From contig NC_090942.1 in NCBI RefSeq assembly GCF_040807025.1, forward strand, positions 195,852,247 to 195,916,246: 64,000 nucleotides of DNA, given 5' to 3'. Of the stretch, positions 1 through 13,526 are shown piece by piece; the first letter of the stretch is position 1, and each line of letters opens with the position of its first letter. Made by a program: the position numbers and the translations under genes. This stretch comes from Struthio camelus (taxonomy: Eukaryota; Chordata; Aves; Struthioniformes; Struthionidae). The notes below the pieces were generated by a model. The model saw only the letters and a program-made list of their open reading frames with translations, did not search any database and was not told where the DNA came from.

Positions 1-941
1 AAAAATATATTTTCTTTTTTCATACGTATTTCTCCACACTTGTTTAAACAATCAATCAACACTGCTCTAATAAAAATTATTTTATGTTCTTATCTTACCT
101 ACTCATCATTTTAATCTCTTTGCTGATAAAGTGCCTTTCTATTTCAAATTTAAAAAATATTCATGACAAATAAAATCAAATTAAATTATGACAATTATAT
201 ATGTCGATTCAGAAGTAACAGATATCAAAATCCTTGTTGGATTTTCCTACTTCAGTTTGAAGAAGGAATTCCAAGGCTATTTTAACAGTAGAATAATTAT
301 TTAAATATACTACTTCCACAATAAGGAACCTAAGCTGTTTATGCCACTGTTGCTGGAGCATTATTTGCATCTTCTCAGAGAAAGTGTGGGCATCTTCAAA
401 CTAGACATCATTCCCTGCTGCTAATACACCTAACCTGCTAAAAATCAAAACACATGCATGTAAAACAACCAAAATCAATTGGCAGAACAAAACATGCACA
501 CACACAGAAAAGAGTCAAAATCAATTAGTAGTAGGAAACATTTATCTCTACAATCTACACTATAAATTTACTATACATATTATAGTTAACCTCTAAATGA
601 GTATTTTCCTTCACTGTCTCTGCATACCAAGGCAGCTATAATCTAAGTTACCAGCTGAGTAAATGAAAGAAGTGCAGAAGCTCACTAAGTTGAAAAAGCC
701 ACAATAAGAGTATCAGACAGTATTAGTAACTGCCTAGACAAGCAAATGCTTATGAACTGAAAAATACCAGCTGCAGAAAGGCAAAATACCTATGTTCTTT
801 GTTTTCTGCTTTGGAACATAATTAGAATGAAAAATTCTTTATAAGTAGAATGGTTACTCAAATCTAATTTTTCAAATCCATATACAACTCCTGCAGGCAA
901 TACTGCTTCATCCAGAAAGGAAGACTGAATAATCCTTGGAT

Positions 942-1326
942 AATCACAGAATTACAGAATGGTTGAGGTTGGAAGGGATCTTCTGAGATCATCTGGTCCA
1001 ACCTCTCTGCCTAAGCAAGGTCAGCTAGAGCACATTTTGAATGTCTCCAGGGAAGGAGACTCCACAACCTCTTCGGGCAACCTGGTCCAGGGCTCAGTCA
1101 CCCTCACAGTCAAGAAGTTTTGCCTCATGTTCAGATGGAACTTCTTGTGTTTCAGTTGGTGCCTGTCGCTTCTCATCCTATTACTGGGCACCACGGAGAA
1201 GAGTCTGGCCCCATCCTCTTTTGACATCCTCCTTTCAGATACTTGTACACACTGACCAGATCCCCCCCCCCCCCCCCCAGTCTTCTCCAGGCTGAACAGT
1301 CCTAGCTCTCTCAGCCAATCTCTCAT
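942..1326 (-). mobile_element. CR1 LINE fragment, 3' end, minus strand
   Basis: Read on the minus strand, it ends with ATTCTGTAATTCTGTGATT, the CR1 tail repeat. Before that come the conserved CR1 stretches for 'agctctaggactgttcagcctggaga' type sequence, GGCCAGACTCTTCTCCGTGG and GGTTGGACCAGATGATCTC. It is a 5'-truncated copy, as most avian CR1 copies are. A 17-base C run at 1262-1278 interrupts it. Confidence 0.93.
1262..1278 (+). repeat. Poly(C) run within CR1 copy
   Basis: Seventeen C in a row inside the CR1 fragment. Either a local expansion after insertion or a length error in the assembly, since such runs are hard to sequence. Confidence 0.9.
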
Positions 1327-4300
1327 GTTTAGTTACTTATATATTTGATCTTCTACGGATGTGGAAGCTTGTCTTGTCTCATGGCCTTTACTCACTGAAC
1401 CAAATGCTATAGTTTAATTCCTATTAATTCAGCTTTCCTAGAACCAGGGATTATCTGATATTGAAATGCTGTCTTGCAGAGAATACTACACGGTTTAAGC
1501 TGTGGCACCTAAGGATGCATCAAACAGGCTCTGACTTCATCTATTGCAAAAACTTTTCACAAGGGCACTCTTTTGAACCAGTGTCCATGCCAATCCACAG
1601 GACTGAGCTGTGTGACAAAATTCTACCTCTCAATTTTCTGCAGTCATCACAAAATAGGTAAGGATCACACAAAGTGCCAGATAAAATCATTATAATATGA
1701 AAAGTGACCACCTGAGCAATTTACTCTCGACCCTTCCCAACAGGTCAATTCATTAAATTGTAGTAGGATGAAACCGGAATTCTGATCGATCTATAAAGAA
1801 GTAATGAGAAAATTTTGCAAAGCTTTGGGCTGCTTAGTGTAGCTATGGGAAGAAATGATTCTGTCATTTTCATTAAACTTGATTCTGAATAAAATAAACC
1901 CTCACCTCAGTGATTAAGCTAAATAAAGTATTTCAGAAGCCACTGGGTTGTATTGCTATGGTAACCCAGTGAACCACCGAAAGAATAATTGTGTGTCTGA
2001 CATTATGCATAAAGATTTCATTTTCCCTCCAAAATAAGATACCGATATACTTAATCTTTTTCTTCATTCTTTCCCCACGTCAAAGGAAAAATCATTTTTC
2101 TTTAACCTTGCAACATTGTATCTACTCGTTTGTCAAGGAAGGTTATATTCTGTATGGCTTTATTTGTGGAATTTTGCCCTAAAAGTCATGATCTTAGAAC
2201 ACAGTAAAAGTTACAGTAGGTATCACCTGTAAGAAGTCACACATTCAAAGCTGATGTGTGAACTACATCCAGACATATGCAGTATGGATCAAATCTGACT
2301 GTGCATGCTCCAAAAATTTTGAAATACAGTAAACGTATGTGCTCATATGATTTACTGAATTGAAATCTAAATCTGAAACTCACCTATTCTGCCAAGAACA
2401 AAACATTTGTTTCTGTAAATGCTGTTTACTGAGCCAATGTGAAATCCTGTTAAAACAGAAATTTCATTGCCTTGAAGCCAGTTTATATGATTTGCTTTAG
2501 GAAGGTGTTGTACTCCACTTTTCATGCTAACTTAGCTCCCTAGAATGCATTTTGTGTAATTAAGATACTCACAGGGAAAACGATCTCATGATTTTTGTAA
2601 AAAAGAGTATTTATGCTTTGACTAACTTTATCACATTACATAAAGGAACTACAGTCAGGCCACAGAGAGAGACTGGAAACAGATTTTTTGTTGTCTTTTT
2701 GATTATGCTTTCTTTTGGACACAAATATGAACCAGTGAAGGGTCTCACTGGTATGAGATAATGCCTGCGTACTGAGTTCTTACTAGCAGAACTCTTTATT
2801 GAGTTTATTCAGGGAAACCCTGACTATTAAGAGTTAAAAACCTGAATTCTTACTGCAATCATGAAAAAGGTAATTTGTTCCTTAGAAAAGCTTACACATC
2901 TTAAGCTTCTTCAAGGCTCAAACAAAATACCTCTTGAACTGAATGTTTGTAGGAAGAAACTTGGATTCAGAACATAAACTGTTTATTCTACACTTACAGC
3001 ATAGTTGCCTAATCATGCACTAAGAAATCCATGAAATCTCTGCCACATCCTGAAGTAGCTGTTAGGGAAGGAACACTAAAGAATTGTCCTGACTCCAGAA
3101 ATCATAGGGCCCCAACAGTCTAGGTAGTAATGTAAAGGAGAAGAAGGACTGTATTTCTTCACGTCTGGATTTGGTCCACTGAATTTAATTACATCTCTGG
3201 GCAGTGAACACTGTATTGAAGGTTAAGCAAGTAGAGATGTCTGATATTTCACACCGTATGGGAATGCAGGGTCCAGCCCTTTCCTCCACAGTTGCAGTGA
3301 AATGCAATGCAGTAGCTCTTGCAACTCGAATTCTTGATCTATTTTATATTCAATTTTCAGATTTGAAAAGGAGTTATGTGTCATTAATTTGTTTGAGAAC
3401 AATGTACATTCTGCATCCACAAATACTTTAGCCTATTTTTAGTATTTATCACTGCATTATCTGTGAATCATCTTGCATTCAGTTTGTGCAATGACTTCTG
3501 AAACCAAGCCTCGTTGCATTTATCCAAAAACATGTTCTGAATTAGAACTGCTTTTAGATCTTGCTAACATTATTAGTGGTTCTATTTTCTGAAATCTATA
3601 ACTGAAAATCTGCCAGTAATTCTCAGGAAAATGCATCTATGTGCCTAGATCACTTTTCCCACATTCATTTGACCCTAAACCGTCCCTTACCTTACAGTGG
3701 TACTGAATTTATTCTGCTTTGGCATATGGACTTGGAACTTGAGGAAAATGTTCATTAATGAACCTGTATTTTAATATGTCAAATCCATTCCCATTTTATA
3801 CAATTCACCACCATCAGCTCAACTTGAGCAAGTTAAACTTTTAAGTTTCACCCCACCTCAATTTCGGCAATTCTTATTTTCACTTCTTCATTTCCACTAC
3901 AGTACAATTTTTCCCTGTGCTTAACACCACTACTGTATAAAAGCTGAAAGCAAATATTCATTTAATTTGGAGCCAAATATAGTTCCCTACATTGTTCTCA
4001 GTGTAAGGCACTACTAGTTCTTTCATTGTTATAGTCTTATTGAGGAGACCGAAGGTCTAATCTGAAAGGTCTGATTCAGCTTAAATGTTTTTTCTTGATT
4101 TCTTATGCAAAGCTTTCTCAGTGACCACTCTTTCTGTCTCCTGCTTTAATTCTAACATCTCTTTTCATTCATTCCCTAGAAGTTAAATGTTCTAGGCCAC
4201 AAAACCAGGCTGTAACAGGAAGAACTCACAACAGTCAGAATCATTTAATCTGTAAGTAACAAGAAACTTAGAATTTTACTTGTTGACAGTAGCCACCAGA

Positions 4301-6248
4301 AAACGTACATCAGATAGAACAGCTATCATTTTTGCAATGCATATCCTGGGAACCGCTCTTTAGTGTTCCTGACAATAGAGATACTATAGTAAATAGGAGA
4401 TGTAGAAAATATAGATATATACTGATAAACTCTTTGGGAAATAACGCTCAATATTCTCCACTAAGATGTGAACAAAGACATAAAGTAAAATATGACAATA
4501 TTACTGAGTAAGCAATAAACCTACTTGGGAGAACAGGAAAAGAGATAAATTCTCATAATACCAGCAGTGATGGTAATAGAAGGGTCTCCAAAGGAAAAGG
4601 GATGCTCTATATTGCTAACTACTAATAATTACTAACCATTAGATTAAAAAAAAAAAGGAAGATGCCTTTAAAATAAAGTAAAATTAAATTGTACAGGTTT
4701 AACTGAGCAGTATTCTCCAATCTGTATGCCTTTTGGTTAACTGTAAGCATGGCAACTTACCTGCACTGGAGTGGATTAAATGACCTTTGAAATCAGTAAA
4801 AGCTTTTCTCAGAGTAAATAAGCATTTAATTCAGGCATTTAGAATGCTGCCGTTGACAGTGTGCTGCCATTTGAACCTCGACCAAAAGACAACAAATTAC
4901 TTGCAAGGAGATGTGCTAGCAAAATAAATAAATAAGCTGTATGGTACTGACTCACTGTGCGCATACAGCGTAGTTCACTATCCTACAAACTAATACTAGG
5001 GTAGCCTTGAAATATTAGTGGGAGGGAACACAAGCACCCTTGATGCAGGTTTTGCCACTTCTTGAAGATCATGTATGACATTCCACTGCTGTCTGCTTGC
5101 ATTGCCTGTTAACTCCTGCTGATTTGTTCACTCAGCTCTTATCTCGGTGTTACAGTGGTGCTTACCATGTGCTGTATAAGCATAAGAACTTGGTAATATT
5201 GTAGATCTTATTTCAGGCTGCATTATTGAATAACGTGATCATTCTGCTAAGAAGAAAACTGTTTGCCTATGGCAAGAGCATCACCTGCTGTTAGATCAGA
5301 AATCAACATTTCCACTTCCTGAGGAGTTTACTAAAGGCTTATTTTATTTTTTAGGGTAACTCAAGTGAATTTGCAGATTAAGATTGAGAAAGACGACTAA
5401 ATAACTCATACTGAGCTATTTTTAATTTTTAATAAAAGATTGGCATATGCTGGTATATAAACATTAGAAAGATAGCCATTTTCCTGACTTATAAAAGACT
5501 GAAGTATGCACACAGCTTTATCACAATCACATGCTGGGATCTCTGGTATTCCTTTTTCACAGAGAAAGTTGAATATTTTGAAGTTTAGGACTGTAGACTT
5601 TTCCAAAATACAGAAGAAGACCCAGTCCATACCACAAAACACTTTTAAGCTATATTAGAATAAATCCTTCTTTGAGTTTGTAAATCAACATTTCTAAAAA
5701 GAAAAATATTTCTTTTTTGCATATCAAATACTGCAAATCTGGGCTTAGAATCACATCTAAGAACATTATTTTTTAATTTTAATAATCATATATAAACATC
5801 ATAGAAAATTTGGCAGTGAGCAAAAACTCTAACATGTACATGATATTGTAAAACTTAGGAATATCTTTTCTTCCACAAAATAAGACTACAAAATAAAATT
5901 TTCTAACGGATCATATTGATTTTGCAAGTCTTGTCTCCTTGCATGGAAATTAGATACCTATAGCTTCCAAGGGGTTGCAAGGATGGGTATTTCCTTAGAT
6001 ATTGCAAGAGCCAAGGTATTGGTATCTCTAACTGAGCCAGACTATCTACAACTCTCAGTCTTCCTTTCCCCTCCCCTTCCCACCTAAATTCAGATGGCTT
6101 ATAGCTATCTTTGTGTTTCTCCACCAAGCAGTGCTTTCTGCAGTGTAATCCCGAAATATGTGCACATACTATATCACACAGTTATTGGAATATTATGAAT
6201 ACGAAAAGACTTTGCTAAATACCTTACTTATTAGTACAAGAGAGATAC

Positions 6249-6710
6249 GGAGCTACTGGAGAGAGTCCAGCGGAGGGCTACAAAGATGATGAGGGGACTA
6301 GAGCATCTCTCCTATGAAGAAAGGCTGCGAGAGCTGGGCCTGTTCAGCCTGGAGAAGAGAAGACTGAGAGGGGATCTGATCAAGTATCTGAAGAGGGGGT
6401 TGTCAAGACGATGTGGCCAGACTCTTCTCCGTGGTACCCAGTGACAGGACAAGAGGCAACGGGCACCAACTGAAACACAGGAATTTCCATCTGAACATGA
6501 GGCAAAATTTATTGACCGGGAGGGTGACAGAGCACTGGAACAGGTTGCCTAGAGGGGTTGTGGAGTCTCCTTCCCTGGAGACATTCAAAACCCACCTGGA
6601 CACAATCCTGAGCAATGTGCTCTAGCTGACCCTGCTTGAGCAGGGGGGTTGGACAAGATGATCTCCAGAGGTCCCTTCCAACCTCGGCCGTTCTGTGATT
6701 CTGATTCTGT
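6249..6710 (+). mobile_element. CR1 LINE fragment, 3' end, plus strand
   Basis: It begins near GGAGCTACTGGAGAGAGTCC and continues through AGGCTGCGAGAGCTGGGCCT, CCAGACTCTTCTCCGTGG and GGTTGGACAAGATGATCTCC to the tail TGATTCTGATTCTGT. It has a small deletion near 6396-6405 compared with the usual consensus. It is better preserved than the copy at 942-1326 and lies in the opposite orientation. Confidence 0.94.
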
Positions 6711-7009
6711 ACTATCTTAACTAAGCTGTCGAAGACATAGTAATAAATAGAATAAGCTTTAAATGTTAATGCAAACAGAAGAAACATGGGGAGAAAAGCC
6801 GTTTAAAGACAGGTGCCAAATGCAATTTAAATGTAAAAACAAAAATATTCAATAATTAGGAGTACAGTCATTTGTCTAATTCTTGTGGTAGATGAATGGA
6901 GAAAAACGGATCCAGAAGTAGCACTAGCTTCTTTGAACCATAGTGCAATCATGTTGAGAATTTGTTTTCATTTCTGTATATCTCATTGGCTGAAACATGT
7001 TGACAAGGG

Positions 7010-7330
7010 AGGCTAAACTCATACAAGAGCAACAGAAATGATTGGAAGAACTGGGTAATGAGGAAAGATTAGAAGATTCAAATTGTATAGCTCGGTAGTG
7101 AAAAAGCTAATGAGATTTATGAGAACAGTCTAAAACTATTTGAATAAATAAGCCCAATGGTAGGAGGGAAATTAAGCTCCTGCTAGTGTGGTGTGGCTAT
7201 GATTAACAAGATTACCTTAATAAAAGGGAAAATTTAGGCAGAATACCAGAAAAAAAGGCCCTTTAGGGCTAGTCATTAGGTTGTGGAATAGACAGTAGAG
7301 GGAAAAGGTAATACCGCAGCTCATCACTAG
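7010..7330 (+). mobile_element. Degraded CR1/L3-type LINE relic
   Basis: Scattered resemblance to the 3' region of old CR1/L3 LINEs: GAGCAACAGAAATGATTGG, GAGGAAAGATTAGAAGATTC and ATTAGGTTGTGGAATAGACA follow the order of the LINE consensus (gcaacaaaaatgatt, gagagactgaggg, gtggaatgnnttgcc). Divergence is high and limits are approximate. Confidence 0.4.
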
Positions 7331-9095
7331 AAAACATATGATAGCAAAAAGTAATCTTATTCAAAAGAGTACAAGTCTAAGTCTCTAACGCCTGAAAATC
7401 AAATCACCCAAGAGAGGATGCAAAGGCTGGTATAACATTGGGCAGTCTAAACATTTGGAATCCTGCCTAAACTAGTCAGCCTAATCTCCTCTACTGTTGA
7501 TAGAAAGAGGCACTTACACAAGATGACTTATCCACACCTAAAATCTGAATTGCCCTCTCTCCATCTAGAGTATAAGGGGAGCTGAGATGACTAGCTTTGA
7601 CTTTGGGGTCACTAAATCTAGATGATAGCAATTCTGCCCAAAATGTGACCCAGTATTACTTTGAGAAATGATCACATCAAAAATTATCAATTAAGCAGGA
7701 TCATGATGTTTCAGAAATGAGTCAGGATACCTTAAAGTAAAACCCTGATGTGAAAAAAATAGGCAAGTGATTTCATTTAATAGTGTCTAAATACTCATGA
7801 CAATAGAAGAAAATAATCAGAAGCCTTTCTCATATATTTTATTTTAGAATATCTGGTGCTTCATTTCCCAGGGAGGCTGGCTATGACTATCTATCCATGC
7901 CCTCATGATCATCCTCTCTATAGGACCCACCATCAAGTCTTGCCTAATTACTTCCTTGAGGTTTATTTCCATTTTTGTGCTTGTAGTGATAGTTACATAT
8001 GGATTTATCTTGACTGAAATAGATACGGAAAGAAAAGAGATAACTGACAGCAGCAAATCTTTGTCAGGCACTTACACCAGAAATCCTGCCTGTTTTTGAT
8101 AATAGATCCCCTTGGAAACACACTTAACATATTAACCTACAGTGGACTGAATCTTGGCTTCAGTCAAACCAAACTTTGACTTTATTCCTTTCCAAACTTT
8201 CCTTTGAATTCTTTTTTAATACTTACTTTACAGCTTTGGACTGCTGTGTTTCCATGCAAATATCAGCCCCCCTAACCCCTCTTTAGTTTTCAGAAATCCA
8301 CAAGACTATAGCTTTGTGTGGAAACCAAGCTGCATGTGGTTAAAGCATTGCTGGGCCCTTCACTACATCTGGGGATCCCCCTTCCCTTGGTAGCTTGTTT
8401 TTTAGAGTCTGGCTCACTAGCCTCTGTGCACTCATTTTTGAACTGTCTGATGAAATCTCCAGAAGGTACAAATTCTTACTGAATTAAACTACGTCTCTAT
8501 CCCTAGTAGTTCTCTGCTAGATATTCATTCTTAAGGAAACGGGAAGATTTTCTTTACTTAAGTTTTCTCATGCTTTATTTGACTGAGTTCCTAAGTGACG
8601 CTGCACTAAACCGCGAGGTAATAAATAAATAATTTCCTGACAGCAACTCCCTTACAACATTTATCTGAGGCAGAGAGGTGGAGAAGTCACGTATCCCAGC
8701 TGTGACTAGCTCAGAACTCTTCACCTCTAAACCCTTAGCTTCTAAGGTATATTACCTTGCACTTATCAACATTTAGTTTCTTATGTATCTGTTACTCTCA
8801 ACCTCTAAGATTTGTTTTTGTTGTTGTTGCTGGTTTTTTTTCAACAAAAGGACAAAGGATTGTTTAGGTTTTTCCAGTAAATGTCATTGACATCCCCATA
8901 AGCAAACTGTTTTTTAAGGAGACAAGTTGTTCGTTGCTCCACATGTAAGCTCCTGATCCGAGTGAAGTTAATGACAGACCTCTCAAGCTTGCTGAATCAA
9001 AGCTTCAAAGGAAGCCTAACTACTAAGCAATAACTGCAGGATAAGCGGAACATCTTTTCATCTTACAACTTGTTTTCCTGTTTGCTCTTTCCACT

Positions 9096-9145
9096 ACACA
9101 TACATACATACACACATGTGCACGCACATGCATATGCACACGTGC
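9096..9145 (+). repeat. ACAT/CA microsatellite
   Basis: Imperfect run of ACAT and alternating purine-pyrimidine (CACATGTGCACGCACATGCATATGC-like), upstream intergenic DNA. Confidence 0.8.
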
Positions 9146-11669
9146 TATGAAAATTAAGCATGTAAAATATAAAATGGCTATAAAATAGAGAAGCAGAATA
9201 TATACAATGTGGAACACATTGTAAATGATCTGCAAATGTCTACAGGTTTTAACTCTGGAAAAAGTATTAGAAAAAGGTTTAATTTCCTCTTTTGTCTCTC
9301 ATGCTAAATTTCTGTGGAGGCCATTAGTAGAATTAGCCACAGGTGATTAATATATGCATGCATACCCCTGTTACTTCAATCTAACGAAAATATGCTCATT
9401 CAAACATCTAAATATTTGAATGCAAGGATTCTTGCACCATACAATAAAACTAAACCCCTTTAGGAATAATAAAACAAACTGTTTTATCATACAACAAATT
9501 CTTACTGTAAACATTTAGTATGGCTTTGAAAAAACAACATTTACAGGGATTTCTCCACTAGAGGTCTCTAGAGAAATACAAGTAGCACCACACAAAAGCT
9601 GGTATAGATATGTTAAGCTGTTCATATCAATATATTCAGATTTTGGTGTAGATAAAAATCAATACTTGTCTTATACTACTCTCAGATATTTCCTTGGATA
9701 TATTTCTTCTGCTGTGGATAATAAAAAGTCCTATCACTGCAATATTCATTAGAACACTTGCACTATTTTAATGAATTTTATAATTAGATTTTCAATCAAT
9801 ATTATACTTCCTTTAGGAGGTATAATATTGCACAAAGTAATTAGCCAAAGAAATAAAAAAAATATTGTAGGGTAGCCAGCTTGTGAAATAATTAAAGATC
9901 GAATTAAAATAAATAAAGTAGCAATGATCACAGGTGAATCAAGTGTTAACGAACAGTATTTTGGCTTGCAAATTAGGAAATGATTTTTCTGGTGTGCTGT
10001 TCATTAAACTGTTATATTAAAGGCGAAATAGAGCCTGATGTCATTGTTTTTTTTTATTTACTCTAACATAAACATGAATGTGGAATAGAACTTACGTAGC
10101 TGTAGTGTTTTTTCTTCTTGATGCTTTTTGATTTTCTACTGTATAGTTTTAAATCATAAGGTTGTACAATTTCCATTTGGTTGATGATTTTCAAAACAGC
10201 CATTTCCATTAAAGATTGTCTTTTTCCATGTTAGAATCTGTGTGCTTATTTACACCGCTTAGTGAAGCAACTCTCCATTGGTTTAGAAAGTTTACAGAAA
10301 GTCAAGCTTACGGTTATTTTTTTTTTTTCCTCAGACTATTTTATTTCAATGAACTTTATATCTGCATTGACTCATTTTTTACTAACATTTCTCTCATTAA
10401 ATATAATGATACCACCAAGGATACTACCAATTAATGTTCATTTTCTTTTAATTTGGTCAATTAATGATTTAATGTTTGGATATTTCTTCATCAGCATTTT
10501 CTGTACTGTCTTAACATGTCTTCCACCATATCGAATATTGAGTTTAACATATGATAATCCTTTAGACTTTTTCTTCTATACCTCTGAAGTGGAAATGGAA
10601 GTTTTCTAACATTAGTAGGCATTCTTCATGTGGAATTGGAAACGATGTACAGCTCCTACAAGAATCAAAGACAAGTAGAACAGAGAAGAGAATGGTATTA
10701 ATAAGAACCACCAGTGTAAGAGTTGAGACCGCCTGTACCTCTTTGCCCACCTGAACCCACAGAGAGACTTACATTAACAACTAGAGTTCTCTGCAATTTG
10801 ATCTCCAATCATAAATCTGAAAAAAATTGGGAATATTTACCCTGTCCAGGTTGTTCCTTCTGGAACTGTGGTGGCTAGCTCTTTAAATGACAGGAGCTCA
10901 GCGCATGGGGCAGCATTAACTTCTACTCCTTTTTGACCCATGTGGTAAGTGTGGGAGAGAAGAACATGACCTATACTGTGAGATGAGAGAATCAGGAAAG
11001 AAGCACCTCTGAGAAGACAGGTTACTGGGATGGAGCTAGATCTGTCCAATGTTTTCTTTACTTTCAGCCTTCCATAATGTTTTGTGCTTCTTCTGCAATA
11101 CAGTATACATATTCTCCAAAGGATGGCTCCCTCAAGCATCTAAATGTATTTCTGTCCACCTTCTGTCATTGGAGGGACACCTAACCCAGGAATATTATTT
11201 TCGTCTCCTTACATATTGCCAGATGTTCTTTTGACAGAGCATGAAGGAAATGAATGAACCTTTCCAGGAATGAAGGCTCTCAAAAAAAAAAAAAAATCTG
11301 TGTCTGTTATCATTGATTTTTCACCTCGTTTTAGCTTTTAGTTCAATTGACAATGGGAAAATACACTATAGTGTCATGATAACATGTATTACAGTGTCAA
11401 AATTACCATATCGTTGCAGAATAGATACTGAACAACAAGTTAAAAAGTAAATTCAGGTGTATTTAATAGAGCTGTGACCAAAAGGGTTTTCAGTCCACAG
11501 CTGTTAAGTGTATACAGTTATTTTACTACCCACTGGACAAATAGCTATACCATAGTATTTACAAACATCATTCATAGCCCTAAATAGCATATTTTGGGGT
11601 TGTTTGATTTGAACAAAGTAGAATGGGCATAAAGAAGCCAAGAATTCCTGAATTTTAATTCTTGTTTGT

Positions 11670-11800
11670 CATAGTCTCTTGGAAATTTAGTACTGAAACA
11701 CATTTAAAGTTCTGGGACTTCATGAAGTTTGGCAAATTACTTTAATGGACTACTGTCCAGTTTTCTCATCTGTGGGAACAGAAAAATAAGAGTAATGAAT
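11670..11800 (+). mobile_element. MIR-like SINE relic
   Basis: TTTGGCAAATTACTTTAA followed by CAGTTTTCTCATCTGTGG and AAAATAAGAGTAATG parallels the MIR core (gggcaagttacttaacct, tcagtttcctcatctgtaaaatgggnataat) in the same order and spacing. MIRs are ancient amniote repeats. Confidence 0.55.
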
Positions 11801-12542
11801 TGAGGCCAAATAGCAGCTCTGAAGGCCATAGCTAGACATCAAAATGGTGATATTTTTCAGAGACTTCCCTACATGCAAGGATCAGAGTGAGAGAGAAGCT
11901 CTGAGAGGAACAGAATGAGCAGAGCAGTGGTATTTCCTTAAAACTTGTATATGCTCTGGTTGACCCATCACCTCCATGAGCTGATCTGATGGTGGTGGTT
12001 TCAGACGTGGAGTTTGCCTGAATTCACACATGGGGAGCCTAGAGATGCTGATTCTGCTGTGAGCTCTCCCCAGTCATTTGCAGGAAGGATGAGTGCAGGC
12101 TGCAGTAGAAAAAGGTCCCTCTACCATTTAACTAAATGTCTCTATTCTTAACCTTAGCAACCATAAAGTGCTATAGTTATGTAATGTATGACTATAATTA
12201 TTAAATGCCTATATACATATGTCTAGTTGTAATCTTTACCTATAATGATGCCTGGGAAATTCCCACTGTTTCTGGGAACTGTCATTTGCCCCAGTTGTCT
12301 CTGTCCTAAAATTAGATATGTCAGTCCCAGATGTGTCAGTCCAATACCGCACCTATTTCCAGTTATTCACAAAATTAAATCTCTCTGGTTTGGAGGCAGC
12401 AACTACAGCAAAGTACTGCCATTACAGACTGACCTGTTTTTGTAAAGATCTGAAATGAGCTATAGAATATAAATTGAAGTTGTATACATACACAAACATT
12501 TCTATATGAATGGCAGAAATTTTCCCTTGATGTGAAAATTAC

Positions 12543-12760
12543 AGACTCTGGGGCTGCAGTCCACGCACCAATTGTTTCTGTAGCCTTGTGCTTGGAACTT
12601 CACCTTTCTGCCTCAGTTCCCTCATTTACAGCTCAGAATTACATTTTCGATCTGCTTCACAAGAGGACTAAGTTCTGTGCATGAACAGGTATATTATTCA
12701 CACTTTCAGATAGTCAGTGATTTGTATATGGCTACATAAAGCTCTGCGACAGCAAGTATT
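12543..12760 (+). mobile_element. MIR-like SINE relic
   Basis: AGACTCTGGGGCTGCAGTCC, then TGTAGCCTTGTGCTTGGAAC, CACCTTTCTGCCTCAGTTCC and CTCATTTACAGCTCAGAATT follow the MIR consensus order (ggactctggagccag, tgtgaccttgggcaagt, cctctctgcctcagtttcctcat). Probably an independent copy from the one about 900 bp upstream. Confidence 0.55.
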
Positions 12761-13328
12761 ATTTTTGGAATTAAAATGAATATTAAGTTAATACTGCATT
12801 TGATGAAGTTACTAATTCATAAACAGAATGTGTGCTCAAGAAACTTTCTTCTTTTCTTTTCTGAAGACATAAGGGCTATTCCAGTTTATTGACAACAGCA
12901 TTATTTGGAATGCTGCATCAGCTTCACTAAACAAACAACTCATAGTTGATAACTATGGGGACATGAGGAAGCAAAGTATACCAGTACAATTCTTACGGCA
13001 AGAGACAGTATCTTCCTCTGGGTTTAAACAAAACCACACAGAATGGTCCCAACTTCTGAATGCTTCTGTGCTATAAATACCAAATCATAAGTCAAAGCCT
13101 AAACTTCTCAAACTTTTTCTGCTGTTATGTCAGCAGAATAAAATGCTAAGCCTCCTGTAATGAGGAAGAAATTAGTCAAAAGGGGGTGGAAAAAAAGCAT
13201 ATTTTGTACGGTTAATATATGGTATTAGTTTAGCTCAGTGAAGCTGGCAGCCAGCACTGCTTTTCTAAGGAGGGTGGTACAAAGTTTCAGGTTGATCCTG
13301 CGGTTCCCTCCCACCACCTTCCAGCATG

Positions 13329-13336
13329 TATATAAA
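13329..13336 (+). promoter_or_regulatory. TATA box of POSTN core promoter
   Basis: TATATAAA lies 69-76 bp before the start codon. Transcription would be expected about 25-32 bp further on, near 13,355-13,365, leaving a short 5' UTR of about 40-50 nt with no upstream ATG. The pyrimidine-rich, C-rich stretch just upstream (about 13,295-13,325, CCTCCCACCACCTTCC) could bind Sp1/KLF-type factors; that part is inference. Confidence 0.75.
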
Positions 13337-13359
13337 TTGTCAGCTCTCCAGACCCTTTG

Positions 13360-13526
13360 CCAGTTCTCTCTTCTAGTGTTGCCAGAAGCAATAGAGGACT
13401 AAAGATGAAGATCCTTTCCTTATTCGCGTTTTCCGCTTTTTTATTGTCTGCTTTTGAACAAGCAGATGCTTCTGCTCACTATGACAAGATTTTAACCCAT
13501 AGTCGAATAAGGGCACGTGACCAAGG
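13360..13526 (+). CDS. POSTN: POSTN exon 1: 5' UTR, start codon, signal peptide
   Basis: The coding part begins at 13,405 and ends at donor GTAAGT (13,527); the transcript start at about 13,360 is estimated from the TATA box. The ATG has A at -3, a good context. It encodes MKILSLFAF..., a hydrophobic core with a likely signal peptidase site after ADA (residue about 22), then the [17 protein letters not shown] segment that is strongly conserved in periostin. The exon ends after two bases of a codon. Confidence 0.93.

Larger units (their letters stand above)
1..13300. other. Intergenic DNA upstream of POSTN
   Basis: AT-rich DNA with two CR1 fragments, a probable old LINE relic, two MIR-like relics and a microsatellite, listed separately. 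I see no coding exon. In mammals the neighbour on this side of POSTN is TRPC4, whose 3' end would face POSTN; no part of it is recognisable here. The open frames present are short and lack similarity or splice context. Confidence 0.7.

Noticed and set aside
6413..6625. 70-codon frames on both strands near 6.4-6.6 kb
   Set aside because: They are translations of the CR1 3' region and not separate genes.
10262..10609. 115-codon Phe/Ile-rich frame
   Set aside because: Hydrophobic translation from T-rich DNA; resembles membrane segments only because of base composition.
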